A model generated the notes under the pieces. The model did no database searches. It was not told the origin of the DNA and saw only the letters and a list, made by a program, of their open reading frames with translations. A stretch of 39,722 bases of DNA from a virus: positions 1 to 39,722 of IMG/VR virus record IMGVR_UViG_3300028883_000084. One strand, given 5' to 3'. Each line of letters begins with the position of its first letter. The stretch's first letter is position 1. Of this stretch, positions 20,617-30,605 are shown one piece after another. Made by a program: the position numbers and the translations under genes.

Positions 20617-21389
20617 GCATTGAGAAAATAGGAGGTTATAAGATAGAGTTTTTTGAATCTATAGAGGAGCTGCCCGCTAAGCGTTTCCATAAATTCAATA
20701 AATATTTATTGATCGATTCCGGTATTGGAGGAGATATTAACGACGTCAGCCAGCACCTATCGAAAATAGAAGCTTTCATAAATAAGGGTGAGAAAGAGAA
20801 GGCTCTAAAACAAGTGAAGAACTTAAGACAATGTTTTTACCAAGTTGCCGAGGAGCTGCACGTAGGGCACTTAAGCCTTATAATACTGATTAAAACTATA
20901 AACGGGAAGCCCTTAAACGATTTATCAGATGAAAACGTAAGAAGGCTATCGGATAAGCTTCTTAACGCTAAAAAGAGTTTTTTGGAAAAGCTGATCGATC
21001 GGCTTAAAAAAAAAATCGACGACGACCTAAAAGAGTATTTTCCAGAGCATAGCAGTAACGTTAGAGAGTTAGAATTTACCGGCCAGCTGAGGTCTAGAAC
21101 CTTACTTTTACTAGACTCAATTATAAAAGGCCAGGATAATTCCGAGAAAATAAAGAAGGTAGAGCTAGGAATCCTTACTATGGTTAACCCTTTAAGCTTC
21201 CAAGGTAAAGGCAATGCTATAGTAAAACACGAAAAGCAATTCCAGGAAATGCTCGTTATTTTAAAAGATGGGATTAACTTCGAGGTTACGGATAATACTA
21301 CAGTTCTCGAAATGTTTACCGCGTTAGAGAGGCTTAAGAAGAAATTTAAACCGCAAAAAGATGGCAGAAGACAACCCGCTAAAGTATAG
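20613..21389 (+). CDS. Candidate tail-assembly chaperone
   Basis: A 258-residue, helical, Lys-rich protein directly upstream of and overlapping the tape-measure gene by 29 bases. This is the usual slot of the tail-assembly chaperone, often made in two forms by frameshifting. No obvious slippery frameshift site was established here. The C-terminal tail is strongly basic (RLKKKFKPQKDGRRQ). Function is inferred from position only. Confidence 0.4.
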   Translation: MSIEKIGGYKIEFFESIEELPAKRFHKFNKYLLIDSGIGGDINDVSQHLSKIEAFINKGEKEKALKQVKNLRQCFYQVAEELHVGHLSLIILIKTINGKPLNDLSDENVRRLSDKLLNAKKSFLEKLIDRLKKKIDDDLKEYFPEHSSNVRELEFTGQLRSRTLLLLDSIIKGQDNSEKIKKVELGILTMVNPLSFQGKGNAIVKHEKQFQEMLVILKDGINFEVTDNTTVLEMFTALERLKKKFKPQKDGRRQPAKV

Positions 21390-24348
21390 CGATTTTATAC
21401 AGCCAGACGCTAGTATTAACGATCTGATTAAACAGCTTGAAAAGCTACAGACCGTCTACGCCGATCTTTTCGAAAATGTTAAGAAGGAGGCCGAAGACGT
21501 CCGTAAGTCTATAGAGACTATGAGCGGAAGCCAAGAGCAGCACCGTAAGACAGTTAAGAAAGCTGCAGACGATGCGGACCGACTAGCTAAAGCGCAAGAG
21601 AAATTAACCGAAAGCCAGGGAGAAGTAGCGGAGGAGTTAGCCAGGCTTAGAGCTGAGCAGCAAAAACAGAATAACGTTAATAAGCTTACCGCAAAATTAA
21701 ACGACGCGGCCGAAGGCTCCTATAATAAGCTTAGCGCCCAATACAGCCTTAACAAGTTGAAGCTAAACGCTCTTAGTAAAGAGCAAAGGGCTAATACCAA
21801 AGAAGGGCAGGAACTGGAAAAGCAAACCAAGGCTATTTACGAAGAAATGAAAGTCTTACAGGAGGCTACAGGAAAGCACACTTTAAGCGTAGGAGATTAC
21901 GAAAAAGGCTGGAAAGGTTTAGGCGATCAATTAAGCAATGTACCTGGAGCGACTGGAGCCGCTGCAGGAGGAGTAAAAGGTTTAGGCGCCTCCTTGAAAG
22001 CTCTTCTAGCTAATCCGATTGTATTATTTATCGCTGCAATAGTAGGCGGCGTAACGGCTCTTTTTTCCATATTTAAAAAGACTAAAGCGGGGAGCGATCT
22101 CTTTGCTAAAAGCGCCGCAGCTCTGCAAGGTATATTGTCCGCTATAACAGGTATAGTAAGTAGACTTTATGAAGGACTACTGGCGGTATTCGAAGACCCT
22201 CAGGCCGCTATGGAAGGTTTCTGGGATGCTTTGAAAAAGAATATAGTTAATAGACTGCAGGGAGTAGCTAAATTGGTAAGCTCTGTTAGTGCGGCTTTTA
22301 ATTCTCTCTGGAATAGAGATTTAGAAGGGGCAAAGAAAGCGGCGTTAGATGCTGGTAAGGCGTTTATCCAAATGAATACCGGACTAGATGAAGACCAGCA
22401 AAAAGCTTTCGCCGAAGCTGTTAGGCAAACAACGAAAGGAGTAAAAGATCAAGCTTTAGCTTTTTACGAACTTGAAGAGGCTAGATTAGCGACACAGAGG
22501 GCTAATAGGAAATTAGAGAAATCGATCGAGGATATAGTTACCGCGGAAGAACTTCAAAAAGCTATAGCGGACGACGTTACTAAGTCTTTTGCTGAGAGAG
22601 AAGCAGCTGCGGCTCTTGCTAACGAGAAGACCAGAGAGAGAGCCGAAATAGAGAAGCAAATAGCTAGCGATAATTTAGCGCTGCTTAATAGGGAGCTTGA
22701 TCTAAGACAGGCTAACGGGGAGGACGTAGAGGAGCTTCTAGATAGTCAGCTAGAAGCCTATAAGACTCTTAAAGCCGCAGAGCGTGAGTATTTATTAACT
22801 GTTAGGGATAATGAGAAACGCCTAAGCGAATTAAAACAAGATCGATTAGAAAAAGATTTGGATATTCTTATAGATGGCTTTGACAATCAAAAAACCATTA
22901 ACGAGAGATTAATCGCAGACGAAACTAAGACTTTCAGCGAACGTCAGCAATTACTAGATAAAACTAGAGAATTAGCAGACGATACTTTTAGTAAGCAAAT
23001 CTCAACAATATCGCAATTTACGGACGCGCAAATAAACGCTAACGACTTATTGGCGGAAAGCGACGCAGTCGTTTTGAACCAGAAAATAAGATCGTTAGGG
23101 TTATCTGAAATTATAGAAGGCCGTCTTTTAGAGATTGTTAGGGAGAGGCGTATAGTTACCCAAGATTTAGCCGAAGCAGAGCAAGACCTCAACGCCTCTA
23201 GATTAGAGGCTAATCGTTTAGAGTACGATCTTAAGTTAAGAACCTACGACGAGGCTTACGATTTCCAAATGAGCGAAATAGAGCTAGTTAAAGATACAGA
23301 GCAGGAAAAGACTAGGTTAAGGCTCCAAGCTGAAAGAGAAAGACTGGAGAAAATACTAGCTTTAAATAAAACAGGTTTAAGGCAGCTCTCCGATGTTCAG
23401 CTCAATACTATGCGAAATACGCTGGATAAAATAGACAGCGAAATAGGGAAAATCGAACAAGACCAAAGTTTCGATATCTATAGAGCTGTCGGACTTAAAT
23501 TAGACGATAGCCAGCGCCAATCTATAGCCCAAAGTACAGCCTTTACAGTTGGACAGCTTCAAAGTATATTAGCTTCTAATATAGCAATTACAGATCAAGC
23601 TATCCAGAAAAATAGCCAAGCTATAGCCTCGGCTCAAACAAGATTAGACGCGGAGCTAGAAAAACAGGAGCAAGGGCAAGTTAATAACGTGCAGGCGGCG
23701 CGCAGAGAGGTAGAGATAGCTAAACAAAAAGAAAGAGATTTACTTAAAGAGAAGCGCAAGGCTCAAAAAGCGCAGTTTCTTTTAGATACAGCTCAGCAAA
23801 CCTCTAGCTTAATTACGGCCTCCGCTAATATATGGAAATCTATGTCCCCTTTAGGTCCTTGGGGTATCGGATTAGCTTTAGCTTCTATTGGTACGATGTT
23901 CGGCTCATTTGTGGCCGCTAAGGTTAAAGCGCGAAAGCTATCGCAGTCCCAAGAGTTCGCAGATGGGGGCTGGGAGATATTGCAAGGCGGCTCTCATGCT
24001 TCCGGGAACGATATACCTCTTAATATGGGGGACGGTAGAGACCGTCGAGCAGAAGGAGGCGAAGCTTTCGCAGTTATCAATAAGAGAAATACGGCTAAAT
24101 ATAAAAGCTTATTACCTAATATTTTTAACAGTCTAAACGCTGGTAATTTCGAGAAGAATTTCGGCGGGGCGTTTCTAGACGACCCTAGATATTTTATAAA
24201 TGCCTCCGGGTACGATAACGAGAAGCTAGGAGCTATAGAGGAGGACCTTAACGCTATAAGAGTTAGAGGAGAGAGTAAGAGGACCTATAAAAACGAAAAA
24301 GGCCAAACGGTCGAAGAGTACAGAAACGTAAAAACGATATATGTCTGA
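21361..24348 (+). CDS. Tape measure protein
   Basis: A 995-residue protein, the longest in the window. Long coiled coils (about 15-170 and 350-810) are rich in Glu, Lys, Ala and Gln. Hydrophobic segments lie near 215-237 (ANPIVLFIAAIVGGVTALF) and 832-855 (WGIGLALASIGTMFGSF). This is the standard layout of proteins that set tail length and help DNA cross the membrane. At roughly 0.15 nm per residue it suggests a tail near 150 nm, estimated from the general rule. Confidence 0.9.
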   Translation: MAEDNPLKYSDFIQPDASINDLIKQLEKLQTVYADLFENVKKEAEDVRKSIETMSGSQEQHRKTVKKAADDADRLAKAQEKLTESQGEVAEELARLRAEQQKQNNVNKLTAKLNDAAEGSYNKLSAQYSLNKLKLNALSKEQRANTKEGQELEKQTKAIYEEMKVLQEATGKHTLSVGDYEKGWKGLGDQLSNVPGATGAAAGGVKGLGASLKALLANPIVLFIAAIVGGVTALFSIFKKTKAGSDLFAKSAAALQGILSAITGIVSRLYEGLLAVFEDPQAAMEGFWDALKKNIVNRLQGVAKLVSSVSAAFNSLWNRDLEGAKKAALDAGKAFIQMNTGLDEDQQKAFAEAVRQTTKGVKDQALAFYELEEARLATQRANRKLEKSIEDIVTAEELQKAIADDVTKSFAEREAAAALANEKTRERAEIEKQIASDNLALLNRELDLRQANGEDVEELLDSQLEAYKTLKAAEREYLLTVRDNEKRLSELKQDRLEKDLDILIDGFDNQKTINERLIADETKTFSERQQLLDKTRELADDTFSKQISTISQFTDAQINANDLLAESDAVVLNQKIRSLGLSEIIEGRLLEIVRERRIVTQDLAEAEQDLNASRLEANRLEYDLKLRTYDEAYDFQMSEIELVKDTEQEKTRLRLQAERERLEKILALNKTGLRQLSDVQLNTMRNTLDKIDSEIGKIEQDQSFDIYRAVGLKLDDSQRQSIAQSTAFTVGQLQSILASNIAITDQAIQKNSQAIASAQTRLDAELEKQEQGQVNNVQAARREVEIAKQKERDLLKEKRKAQKAQFLLDTAQQTSSLITASANIWKSMSPLGPWGIGLALASIGTMFGSFVAAKVKARKLSQSQEFADGGWEILQGGSHASGNDIPLNMGDGRDRRAEGGEAFAVINKRNTAKYKSLLPNIFNSLNAGNFEKNFGGAFLDDPRYFINASGYDNEKLGAIEEDLNAIRVRGESKRTYKNEKGQTVEEYRNVKTIYV

Positions 24349-27004
24349 TCTATCCTATTTTATTTTTACTCTACTGCATCGTAATAGCGACGAGTCTAAT
24401 TTAATAGACCCTTTTAAGTTCGTCGAAGGTATTATAGTTGGCCCGGACGGCTCTATAACTGAGAGCGTGAATTACGCTACTACGAATTTTATAGAGGTAA
24501 GCCCTTCTACGGGTTACGAAGGCCACAGCGATAGCCTAAGTAGCGGAGGCAAAATATTCTTTAAGCTGGTAGAATATGACGAGAATTTCGTATTAGTTGA
24601 TGGGGCAGGCGCGACTAACGTAGATAGCTTTACAACAAATGCGGACACTAAATACGTTAGGCTGACTATGCGCTCTACGGCTTTCGGTTCTGATTTGAAA
24701 ACGAACGCCCTTATAGAAGGTAGCGGGACTAATTTCGCGCCCTACTATACCTCTAGAGTTCTGAGGCCGATATATGAGGATTTAGAGAGAACCTTAAATT
24801 ATGAGAAAGGGCAAAATTTTCTACTCGAAAAGCTTAACGGCGATTTTAAGCTCTCCGATCTGGACTACGACTATCTTATAGATTTAATGGAAACGGATTT
24901 AGATACTAAATTCCTAGTAGAGATAGCGGACCAGAAAAACGAAATGCCGGACTTGTTACAGGAGTTCTATATAACGGATTGCGATTTTAACGCGGACGAT
25001 AGGCTAATAACTGTAAAAAGCAAAACTGCCAACGCCGCAGATGAGATACTTAGAAATTATAAAACTAAAATAGATTTTTCAAAGATCAATATACCCCTTT
25101 CTAGCGTTACAGTTTTCCAAAGATCAATACTGCAGATATACCAAAGAGGGGCTACAGTAGTTACGAACGTTAAAGCAGGTGAAGTATGGGAGGAGCCAGT
25201 CGGATATTATAAAGGACGAGTATACGATAGGTCTCTGCTAACAGGGGACCATTACTGCGCTAGAATTAACGACCAAGTTATTATTAACTCTGGCTACTCT
25301 TCTGAACTTTCTACCGACGTAACCGGAACCTACGATTATGCGGGGGACGTATCCGGTTTCCCTTCTTACGACGATGGGACCTATAGGATAATTATAAACG
25401 TACCTAATACTAGATGGGAAATAAGAAGGATTTCGGATAATGCTCTTTTATACGTTTCGAATTACGGAGGAGGTTTAGAGCCTGAGGATACCGCTTTTTT
25501 TGGAGAGTTTGAGGGCGCAGGAAGTGAAACAGGTACTCTATATCTCGACGTTATGGATATTTATTTCCGTTTGATAACGAATAACGGTTTTATAATAGAC
25601 AACTTCACAAGTCCGGGCACAGGGTACGCTACCAGCCAAAGAGTTTCCTACGATTTAGCCGTATTTAAGAACGACTATAACTTTGTGGCTCCTGCTTCTC
25701 TGTTGTATATAAATTCGAGTTCTAATTTCAATTTCGACAGCTCCGTAAGAGAGGACCCGAAAAGCGTAGATAAGAATTTCGGCAAGATATCAGAACCCTA
25801 CTATAACGCTGGTAAATACTTTAACGGTATAGCCTCAGGAGCCTCTTTATTTAGAATTCCAATATGCCCGGCTAGCTGGAGGAGCGTACAGGCATATTTA
25901 CAAATCAGCGATAACAGTTTGGCGGGTTTCGATATAGCAAATACTAGGAGGTTCAGAGTGGATAATGCTATGAATATAGTAGATATACTTAGGGCTTTTC
26001 TTCAGGAGCTCGAAATAGATATAATGCACGAATACGAGAGTCTTTTTAGCGAATTCCTATATGGAGATTTTCCGTACACTACTTTTGGTTTCCAGCGTTT
26101 CTTCGATATAGAAGCCCAAGACGACGCTACTACCGAGGATACCCCTACTAAAAATACAAGGAAGTTCTTACTCGATAAAAAAGCCTTTCTAGAGTATAAT
26201 TTTAAAACTTTACCTAATAAGCTAGAGCTTAGCTTAGAGGAGTTTTTTACAATTTTAAATACGATTTACCGTATTAATTGGCACGTAGACGGGCGTAAAT
26301 TAATCTTAGAGCACGAGTATTGGTATAAGAGAGGAGGCTCCTACTCTTCTGATATAGTGGAGGTAGATACTACCTTAATCTCCAACCCAAGAAACGGGAA
26401 ACCTTGGTCTTACGCTCAAAATAAATTCTCTTTTAATAAAATCGAAATACCGGAAAGGATAGAAACGACCTGGATAGAAAGGTCTAACGAGTATTTCGAT
26501 GGGTTTCCGATCGATTTAAAAAGTAGCTTTGTAGATAAAGAGAACATAGAAGAAAACCAGCTAGACGTATTTACTAATATAGATTACCTATTTTTTAACA
26601 GGAATGTTAACGATTCCGGCTTTCTAATGGTAGAAGCTGTAGAAGCTCCTATAGAAAGCGGCGGCTCCGATGTTTGGCACGCTGCTTTTACGGAAGCCCT
26701 ACAGGATGGAGTTACCCCTATAGTTTTACAAAATGGTCTACTTACTTGGCCTCTTATCCACGAAGAGTACTGGGTTTACAATCTACCAACTAGCGACGTC
26801 AGTATAAACGGCCTATATCCTTTTTCTGTAAGTAATAATATTACCCGTAAAAAAGAGCAGGATATAGTTTTCCCTTACCTAAGTAATTTAGCTAACTTTG
26901 GTTTGATTAAGACCAGTTTAGGGAATGGGGAGCTAATTAGCGCTAAAATAAGTATGGGTAGCCGAATGGTAGAGGCTAAAATAAAACACGATACAGAGTT
27001 ATGA
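24341..27004 (+). CDS. Distal tail/baseplate protein with jelly-roll-like module
   Basis: An 887-residue protein downstream of the tape measure gene. Residues 27-125 resemble a sugar-binding-type beta sandwich found in tail proteins (strands with NFIEVSPSTGYEG and TNADTKYVRLTMRS). The remaining 750 residues are rich in Tyr, Asp and Phe and look like stacked beta domains typical of tail-tip proteins. It overlaps the tape measure gene by 8 bases and the next gene as ATGA. It probably forms part of the tail tip that contacts the host. Confidence 0.6.
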   Translation: MSDLSYFIFTLLHRNSDESNLIDPFKFVEGIIVGPDGSITESVNYATTNFIEVSPSTGYEGHSDSLSSGGKIFFKLVEYDENFVLVDGAGATNVDSFTTNADTKYVRLTMRSTAFGSDLKTNALIEGSGTNFAPYYTSRVLRPIYEDLERTLNYEKGQNFLLEKLNGDFKLSDLDYDYLIDLMETDLDTKFLVEIADQKNEMPDLLQEFYITDCDFNADDRLITVKSKTANAADEILRNYKTKIDFSKINIPLSSVTVFQRSILQIYQRGATVVTNVKAGEVWEEPVGYYKGRVYDRSLLTGDHYCARINDQVIINSGYSSELSTDVTGTYDYAGDVSGFPSYDDGTYRIIINVPNTRWEIRRISDNALLYVSNYGGGLEPEDTAFFGEFEGAGSETGTLYLDVMDIYFRLITNNGFIIDNFTSPGTGYATSQRVSYDLAVFKNDYNFVAPASLLYINSSSNFNFDSSVREDPKSVDKNFGKISEPYYNAGKYFNGIASGASLFRIPICPASWRSVQAYLQISDNSLAGFDIANTRRFRVDNAMNIVDILRAFLQELEIDIMHEYESLFSEFLYGDFPYTTFGFQRFFDIEAQDDATTEDTPTKNTRKFLLDKKAFLEYNFKTLPNKLELSLEEFFTILNTIYRINWHVDGRKLILEHEYWYKRGGSYSSDIVEVDTTLISNPRNGKPWSYAQNKFSFNKIEIPERIETTWIERSNEYFDGFPIDLKSSFVDKENIEENQLDVFTNIDYLFFNRNVNDSGFLMVEAVEAPIESGGSDVWHAAFTEALQDGVTPIVLQNGLLTWPLIHEEYWVYNLPTSDVSINGLYPFSVSNNITRKKEQDIVFPYLSNLANFGLIKTSLGNGELISAKISMGSRMVEAKIKHDTEL

Positions 27005-27873
27005 GTTTAAAACATAACATAAACGTCTTGCCGTTCTATACTGATCTCAGATACCAAGACTATAAGAGAGAGTTTAACTTTGGAGCTATCTATAAGCTAT
27101 ATAGCCCTTCGGCTAGACTTTTACCTTTCCAGATTATAAGGACCCATAGAAGCTCTACTCCGATTACCTCAGTAACTCTACAGAAAATAAAACCAAACGG
27201 GGCTTTAGATGGAGCGGCGGTAGATATAACAGCTCAGGTTAGCGGCTCGGGTTTGAATATACTAGAATTCTCTGCGGACGGCTACGATATTATAAAATAT
27301 CCTGGGGCTTTAATATTCCCTTCTTATTCGATCGGATTAGGGCAATATTATATTACCATTACTGACGGGACGGAGACCTGGTATAGTGAGATATTTACAA
27401 CGGTTAACGATTCAAGTAAACTAATACGCTTAGTCTATTCTAGTATCGATAATATTACCGTACCTGGAGGCCATATAGACTATACAGCGCCTTTCGCTTT
27501 TGAATGTTATATAGATTCGAAACTAGGTAAGCCTAGATATCCTTTCGAGGAGGAAGTAAAGAAAAGAGACGGGTTTACATTCCCGGAGAAGCAAATAAGC
27601 GAAAAGCGCTACGTTTTTGAATTCGTAGCCCCAGAATATCTACTAGATGCTTTGCGATTAGTCAGGCTTAACGATGTAGTTAGAATAGTCTCCGAGGGAG
27701 TTACTTACGAAGTCGAGACTATATTTATAGAGTCTAGATGGCAAGATCAAGGAAATTTAGCAATAGTTACTGTAGAGTTCGGAATATCCTCTATAGTTAA
27801 GAAGACCGGAGGGGGTTACGCTCTAGATGGAGGGGATTTTATGGACGATTTTAACGACGATTATTTTCAATAA
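27001..27873 (+). CDS. Tail protein
   Basis: A 290-residue, beta-rich protein, not recognised beyond its resemblance to mid-size tail-tip proteins of Bacteroidetes phages (an Ig-like segment near 55-140, SVTLQKIKPNG ... YYITITDGTETW). It ends with a Gly/Asp-rich tail. Coupling to the upstream tail-tip gene through ATGA supports a shared structure. Confidence 0.55.
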   Translation: MSLKHNINVLPFYTDLRYQDYKREFNFGAIYKLYSPSARLLPFQIIRTHRSSTPITSVTLQKIKPNGALDGAAVDITAQVSGSGLNILEFSADGYDIIKYPGALIFPSYSIGLGQYYITITDGTETWYSEIFTTVNDSSKLIRLVYSSIDNITVPGGHIDYTAPFAFECYIDSKLGKPRYPFEEEVKKRDGFTFPEKQISEKRYVFEFVAPEYLLDALRLVRLNDVVRIVSEGVTYEVETIFIESRWQDQGNLAIVTVEFGISSIVKKTGGGYALDGGDFMDDFNDDYFQ

Positions 27874-27892
27874 TATATAAAAAATTAAAGCT

Positions 27893-28900
27893 ATGAGCTA
27901 CGAAAGTTTAAAAACCGCAATCGAGGACGTAATTACGACCAATGGTAACGGAGAAATTACAGGGGCTATACTTAGAGTCCTCTTAACTAATAATATAGTC
28001 CCTATACTTGGGGAGTCTCATTATAAAGGGATTGCTGTAGCGGCTACTAATCCAGGTACGCCAGAATATGACGTATTTTATTTAGCCACTACTGCAGGGA
28101 CCTACTCCAATTTTGGAGGGGCTAGCTTAAACGCAGGGCTAAGCATACTAGCCTACTCTACTAGCGGCGCCAGTTGGTCCGCTGTTCAATTAATCGATAC
28201 TGATCTATATTTAACGAAAGGAGGTTACGGAAATACGGCCCAAGATTTAGCGGACAGCATAACTGCTAACGCGGGAGATATATCCACAAACGCGAGCGAT
28301 ATAGCTACCAATGCCAGTAATATATCTACTAATACCAGTAATATATCCACAAACGCGAGCGATATAGCTACCAATGCCAGTAATATAGCTACTAACGCTT
28401 CGAATATTTCCGGGCTTTCTTCTAGCGTCGGCAATAATACTGGTAATATATCTACTAATACGACGGATATAGCAGGTAAATTAGATAAAGGCTCTTACGA
28501 AGGGTTGGACGCTGCAGCTTTGGACAACTCTATCCAAACCAATACCGGCAATATATCTACTAATACCAGTAATATAGCTACTAATGTCTCAGATATTGCG
28601 GCGCTAGAAGTCTTAACAGATGCCACAATACCGCTTTTCAAAGCCGTATCTATCAATTCTAGTGCTGAGGCTGGAGATTTTATGCTGGTTACTACTGGAG
28701 GAGACCCTAAAACTATGACGTTGAACGAAGGGCCTACTCTTAACGATGTCGTTAGGGTTACCATAGCAGACTCTGGAGGAGGTACTGTTACTATAGACGG
28801 TAACGGCTTTAATATAAACGGGTCAGGCACGCAGAATTTCTCTACGCAGTACGAAGTTAAAACACTCCAGTTTACAGGTTCGGAATGGGTTATGTGGTAA
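27893..28900 (+). CDS. Tail fibre with seven-residue repeats
   Basis: A 335-residue protein. The N-terminal 110 residues carry a compact module with FYLATTAGTYSNFGG, common at the attachment ends of Bacteroidetes phage fibres. Residues 125-240 are mainly seven-residue repeats of the form IxTNxSx, likely a trimeric coiled or beta-helical shaft. The end (about 245-335) is beta-rich with Gly/Thr repeats. It probably mediates adsorption. Repeat number may vary by recombination, since the DNA repeats are nearly exact. Confidence 0.75.
   Translation: MSYESLKTAIEDVITTNGNGEITGAILRVLLTNNIVPILGESHYKGIAVAATNPGTPEYDVFYLATTAGTYSNFGGASLNAGLSILAYSTSGASWSAVQLIDTDLYLTKGGYGNTAQDLADSITANAGDISTNASDIATNASNISTNTSNISTNASDIATNASNIATNASNISGLSSSVGNNTGNISTNTTDIAGKLDKGSYEGLDAAALDNSIQTNTGNISTNTSNIATNVSDIAALEVLTDATIPLFKAVSINSSAEAGDFMLVTTGGDPKTMTLNEGPTLNDVVRVTIADSGGGTVTIDGNGFNINGSGTQNFSTQYEVKTLQFTGSEWVMW
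28278..28387 (+). repeat. 63-bp-spaced direct repeat in the fibre gene
   Basis: About 47 bases beginning ATATATCCACAAACGCGAG at 28278 recur at 28341, three 21-bp heptad units apart. Further near copies follow to about 28590. Confidence 0.8.
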
Positions 28901-28905
28901 ATTAC

Positions 28906-28913
28906 TATCTTTG
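28906..28913 (+). promoter_or_regulatory. Possible promoter -7 box TATCTTTG
   Basis: A perfect TAnnTTTG match followed by GAGA, as at 10189. Located between the fibre gene and the lysis-region genes, 23 bases before the next ATG. It could start the lysis transcript; no -33 TTTG is evident. Confidence 0.4.
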
Positions 28914-28936
28914 AGAAAATCGAAAAACTAGAAATT

Positions 28937-29161
28937 ATGAGCGAACTATCGGACACTATCGACGGCTTTACGGAAGCTCAAAAGCAGAAGTTTAACCAAA
29001 CTTGCACCTCTAAAATATATTCGGACGCGGACGGCTCTCTGACTACGGAAGAAGAGGACCAAGCTACTAACGCAGCGAACGAAGTTGATAACTTAAATGA
29101 TGCTGAGTTAAACGATCTTATCGGAGAGCTTACTTTAAATCTCTCAGGTAGACCGTGTTAG
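28937..29161 (+). CDS. Small acidic hypothetical protein
   Basis: A 74-residue acidic protein with an EF-hand-like stretch (DADGSLTTEEEDQA) and a helical end, not recognised. It overlaps the next gene by 7 bases and begins the probable lysis block. Confidence 0.5.
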   Translation: MSELSDTIDGFTEAQKQKFNQTCTSKIYSDADGSLTTEEEDQATNAANEVDNLNDAELNDLIGELTLNLSGRPC

Positions 29162-29499
29162 AAAAACATAGATATAAAGCCCTACTTGTAACTTCTATAG
29201 CCTTATATATCATTGTCTATTTTGGAACAGGTCTATTTACTAAAGGCTCTGCGGAGGCTAAGGATTTCTATTTTATAGGGATGACCGCAGTAGAATTACT
29301 CCAAGGTTTTATATTTCTGAAAGTTTTCAATCATCCTATAGTTAAGACTTATTTAGGTTTTTTACTCGGTAGACTTTTTAACGAAATATTCTTAGTAGGG
29401 ACTTACGGTTGGTTTGAGATTGCGGTAACTGGATTTTTATTTATATGGTTTTCTTTTAATCATGGAGAATTTAAAAGAGGTAGCGGAGGAGCTAGCTAA
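29155..29499 (+). CDS. Multi-helix membrane protein, possible holin
   Basis: A 114-residue protein with about four hydrophobic segments (10-28, 40-58, 63-75, 84-101) and short polar loops. The start is GTG at 29155, overlapping the upstream stop; no better start was seen. Its place two genes before the endolysin makes a holin role plausible. Short charged ends fit, but no holin family signature was recognised. Confidence 0.45.
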   Translation: MLEKHRYKALLVTSIALYIIVYFGTGLFTKGSAEAKDFYFIGMTAVELLQGFIFLKVFNHPIVKTYLGFLLGRLFNEIFLVGTYGWFEIAVTGFLFIWFSFNHGEFKRGSGGAS

Positions 29500-29860
29500 G
29501 CTCCAGAAAAGCAACGATAAAATACTAGAGGCTTTGCTCGGCGATCGGTTCGACGAAGACCGACCGGGATTAGTACGCCAAGCCCATACTAACGCTAAGA
29601 ACATAGAGAGAAACTTCCGTAAAATATTAGAGCTGCAAAGGGAGTGCGTAGATATTAACGATAAGATAATTAAAATCGATAGAGAAACAAAAACGCTAAA
29701 GGAAGCCCATAAAGAACTTAAAAATCCTTTCGGTAAAATATTACTGAGCGCTACCGGAGGCACTTTAGTAGGTGCCGGCGGCGCTACTTTTGGCGAGAAA
29801 ATATTCATTTGGCTAAAGCATTTTTTCATTTACCTCTTCAAATCCGGAGGACCTTCCTAA
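29462..29860 (+). CDS. Coiled-coil protein with C-terminal membrane segment (XhlA-like)
   Basis: A 132-residue protein. Residues 1-85 are a charged coiled coil, and residues 92-125 contain a Gly-rich hydrophobic segment (ILLSATGGTLVGAGGATFG) and an aromatic tail. This resembles XhlA-type lysis proteins, which have a soluble coil and one membrane anchor and work with a holin. It overlaps the upstream membrane gene by 38 bases. Assignment is from architecture and neighbourhood. Confidence 0.5.
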   Translation: MENLKEVAEELAKLQKSNDKILEALLGDRFDEDRPGLVRQAHTNAKNIERNFRKILELQRECVDINDKIIKIDRETKTLKEAHKELKNPFGKILLSATGGTLVGAGGATFGEKIFIWLKHFFIYLFKSGGPS

Positions 29861-29866
29861 AAACAA

Positions 29867-29891
29867 AAAGCTGACTAACTTAGTCAGCTTT
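29867..29891. terminator. 12-bp near-perfect palindrome, possible terminator
   Basis: AAAGCTGACTAA (29867-29878) and TTAGTCAGCTTT (29880-29891) are exact complements around one base. A/T ends are present on both strands but the T run is short. It may be a weak bidirectional terminator or a protein-binding site before the endolysin gene. Confidence 0.55.
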
Positions 29892-29962
29892 CCGCCAGTA
29901 GAATTAGGATAAATGGGAAATATCCAAAAGAGAAGTATTGTACTGCCAAATATAATAAAATT

Positions 29963-30601
29963 ATGGATAAGATAACCCTAGAGAGAATCGATAGAATGCA
30001 CCCCGCCGTAAAAGACGATCTTAAAAGAGATTACTTATACTGCAATAATAAGATTTTAGGTAGAGGAGTTAGGCTTCGTTTCGCTCAAACTCTTAGAACT
30101 TTCGAAGAACAGGACGAACTTTACGCCCAAGGAAGAACCAAAGCCGGTCCGATAGTTACTAATGCGAAGGGCGGGCAATCTTACCATAATTACGGGTTAG
30201 CTTTTGATATCGTACTAATGATCGATAAAAATTTAGACGGTAATTTCGAAGAGGTGAGCTGGGACCGGATAAAAGACTCTGATAAAGACGGTATAGCCGA
30301 TTGGGAGGAAGTTACAAAATTTTTCGAAAGGAAAGGCTGGGAGAATGGGGCTAGGTTTGGAGACGCTCCGCATTTTCAGAAGAATTTTGGGATTAATTGG
30401 AGGGACTTGCTTAGGAGATATAAAGCTAAAGATTTTATAGATGGCGTTTTTGTTCGGTTAAAGAGTAGCAATGCTGTAAATCATTCTATAGAAGAGATCG
30501 CAAAAATTATCGCGGCTAAAGCTGGATTTCCTAACTCCTATAAAAAAGTAGAAAGTTCTTTAAAGAGAGGACTTCCTCTACCTTTTAAATTAAAAGATTA
30601 A
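29963..30601 (+). CDS. Endolysin, M15-family peptidoglycan endopeptidase
   Basis: A 212-residue protein. The zinc-peptidase motif SYHNYGLAFD (73-82) supplies His75 and Asp82, and APHFQ (135-139) supplies His137, matching L-Ala-D-Glu/VanY-type peptidases that cut the peptide stems of peptidoglycan. Between them lie two calcium-loop-like acidic stretches (DKNLDGNFEE and DSDKDGIADWEE), possibly regulatory. The C-terminal 65 residues may bind the wall. No signal peptide is seen, so release needs a holin. Confidence 0.9.
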   Translation: MDKITLERIDRMHPAVKDDLKRDYLYCNNKILGRGVRLRFAQTLRTFEEQDELYAQGRTKAGPIVTNAKGGQSYHNYGLAFDIVLMIDKNLDGNFEEVSWDRIKDSDKDGIADWEEVTKFFERKGWENGARFGDAPHFQKNFGINWRDLLRRYKAKDFIDGVFVRLKSSNAVNHSIEEIAKIIAAKAGFPNSYKKVESSLKRGLPLPFKLKD

Positions 30602-30605
30602 CCTT

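Noticed and set aside
28225-28956. Minus-strand frames opposite the fibre gene
   Set aside because: They are products of the repeat sequence on the other strand; the fibre frame has clear domain structure.
29437-29829. 130-codon minus-strand frame
   Set aside because: It is opposite two overlapping plus-strand lysis genes and has low-complexity Ser/Leu composition typical of an antisense frame.
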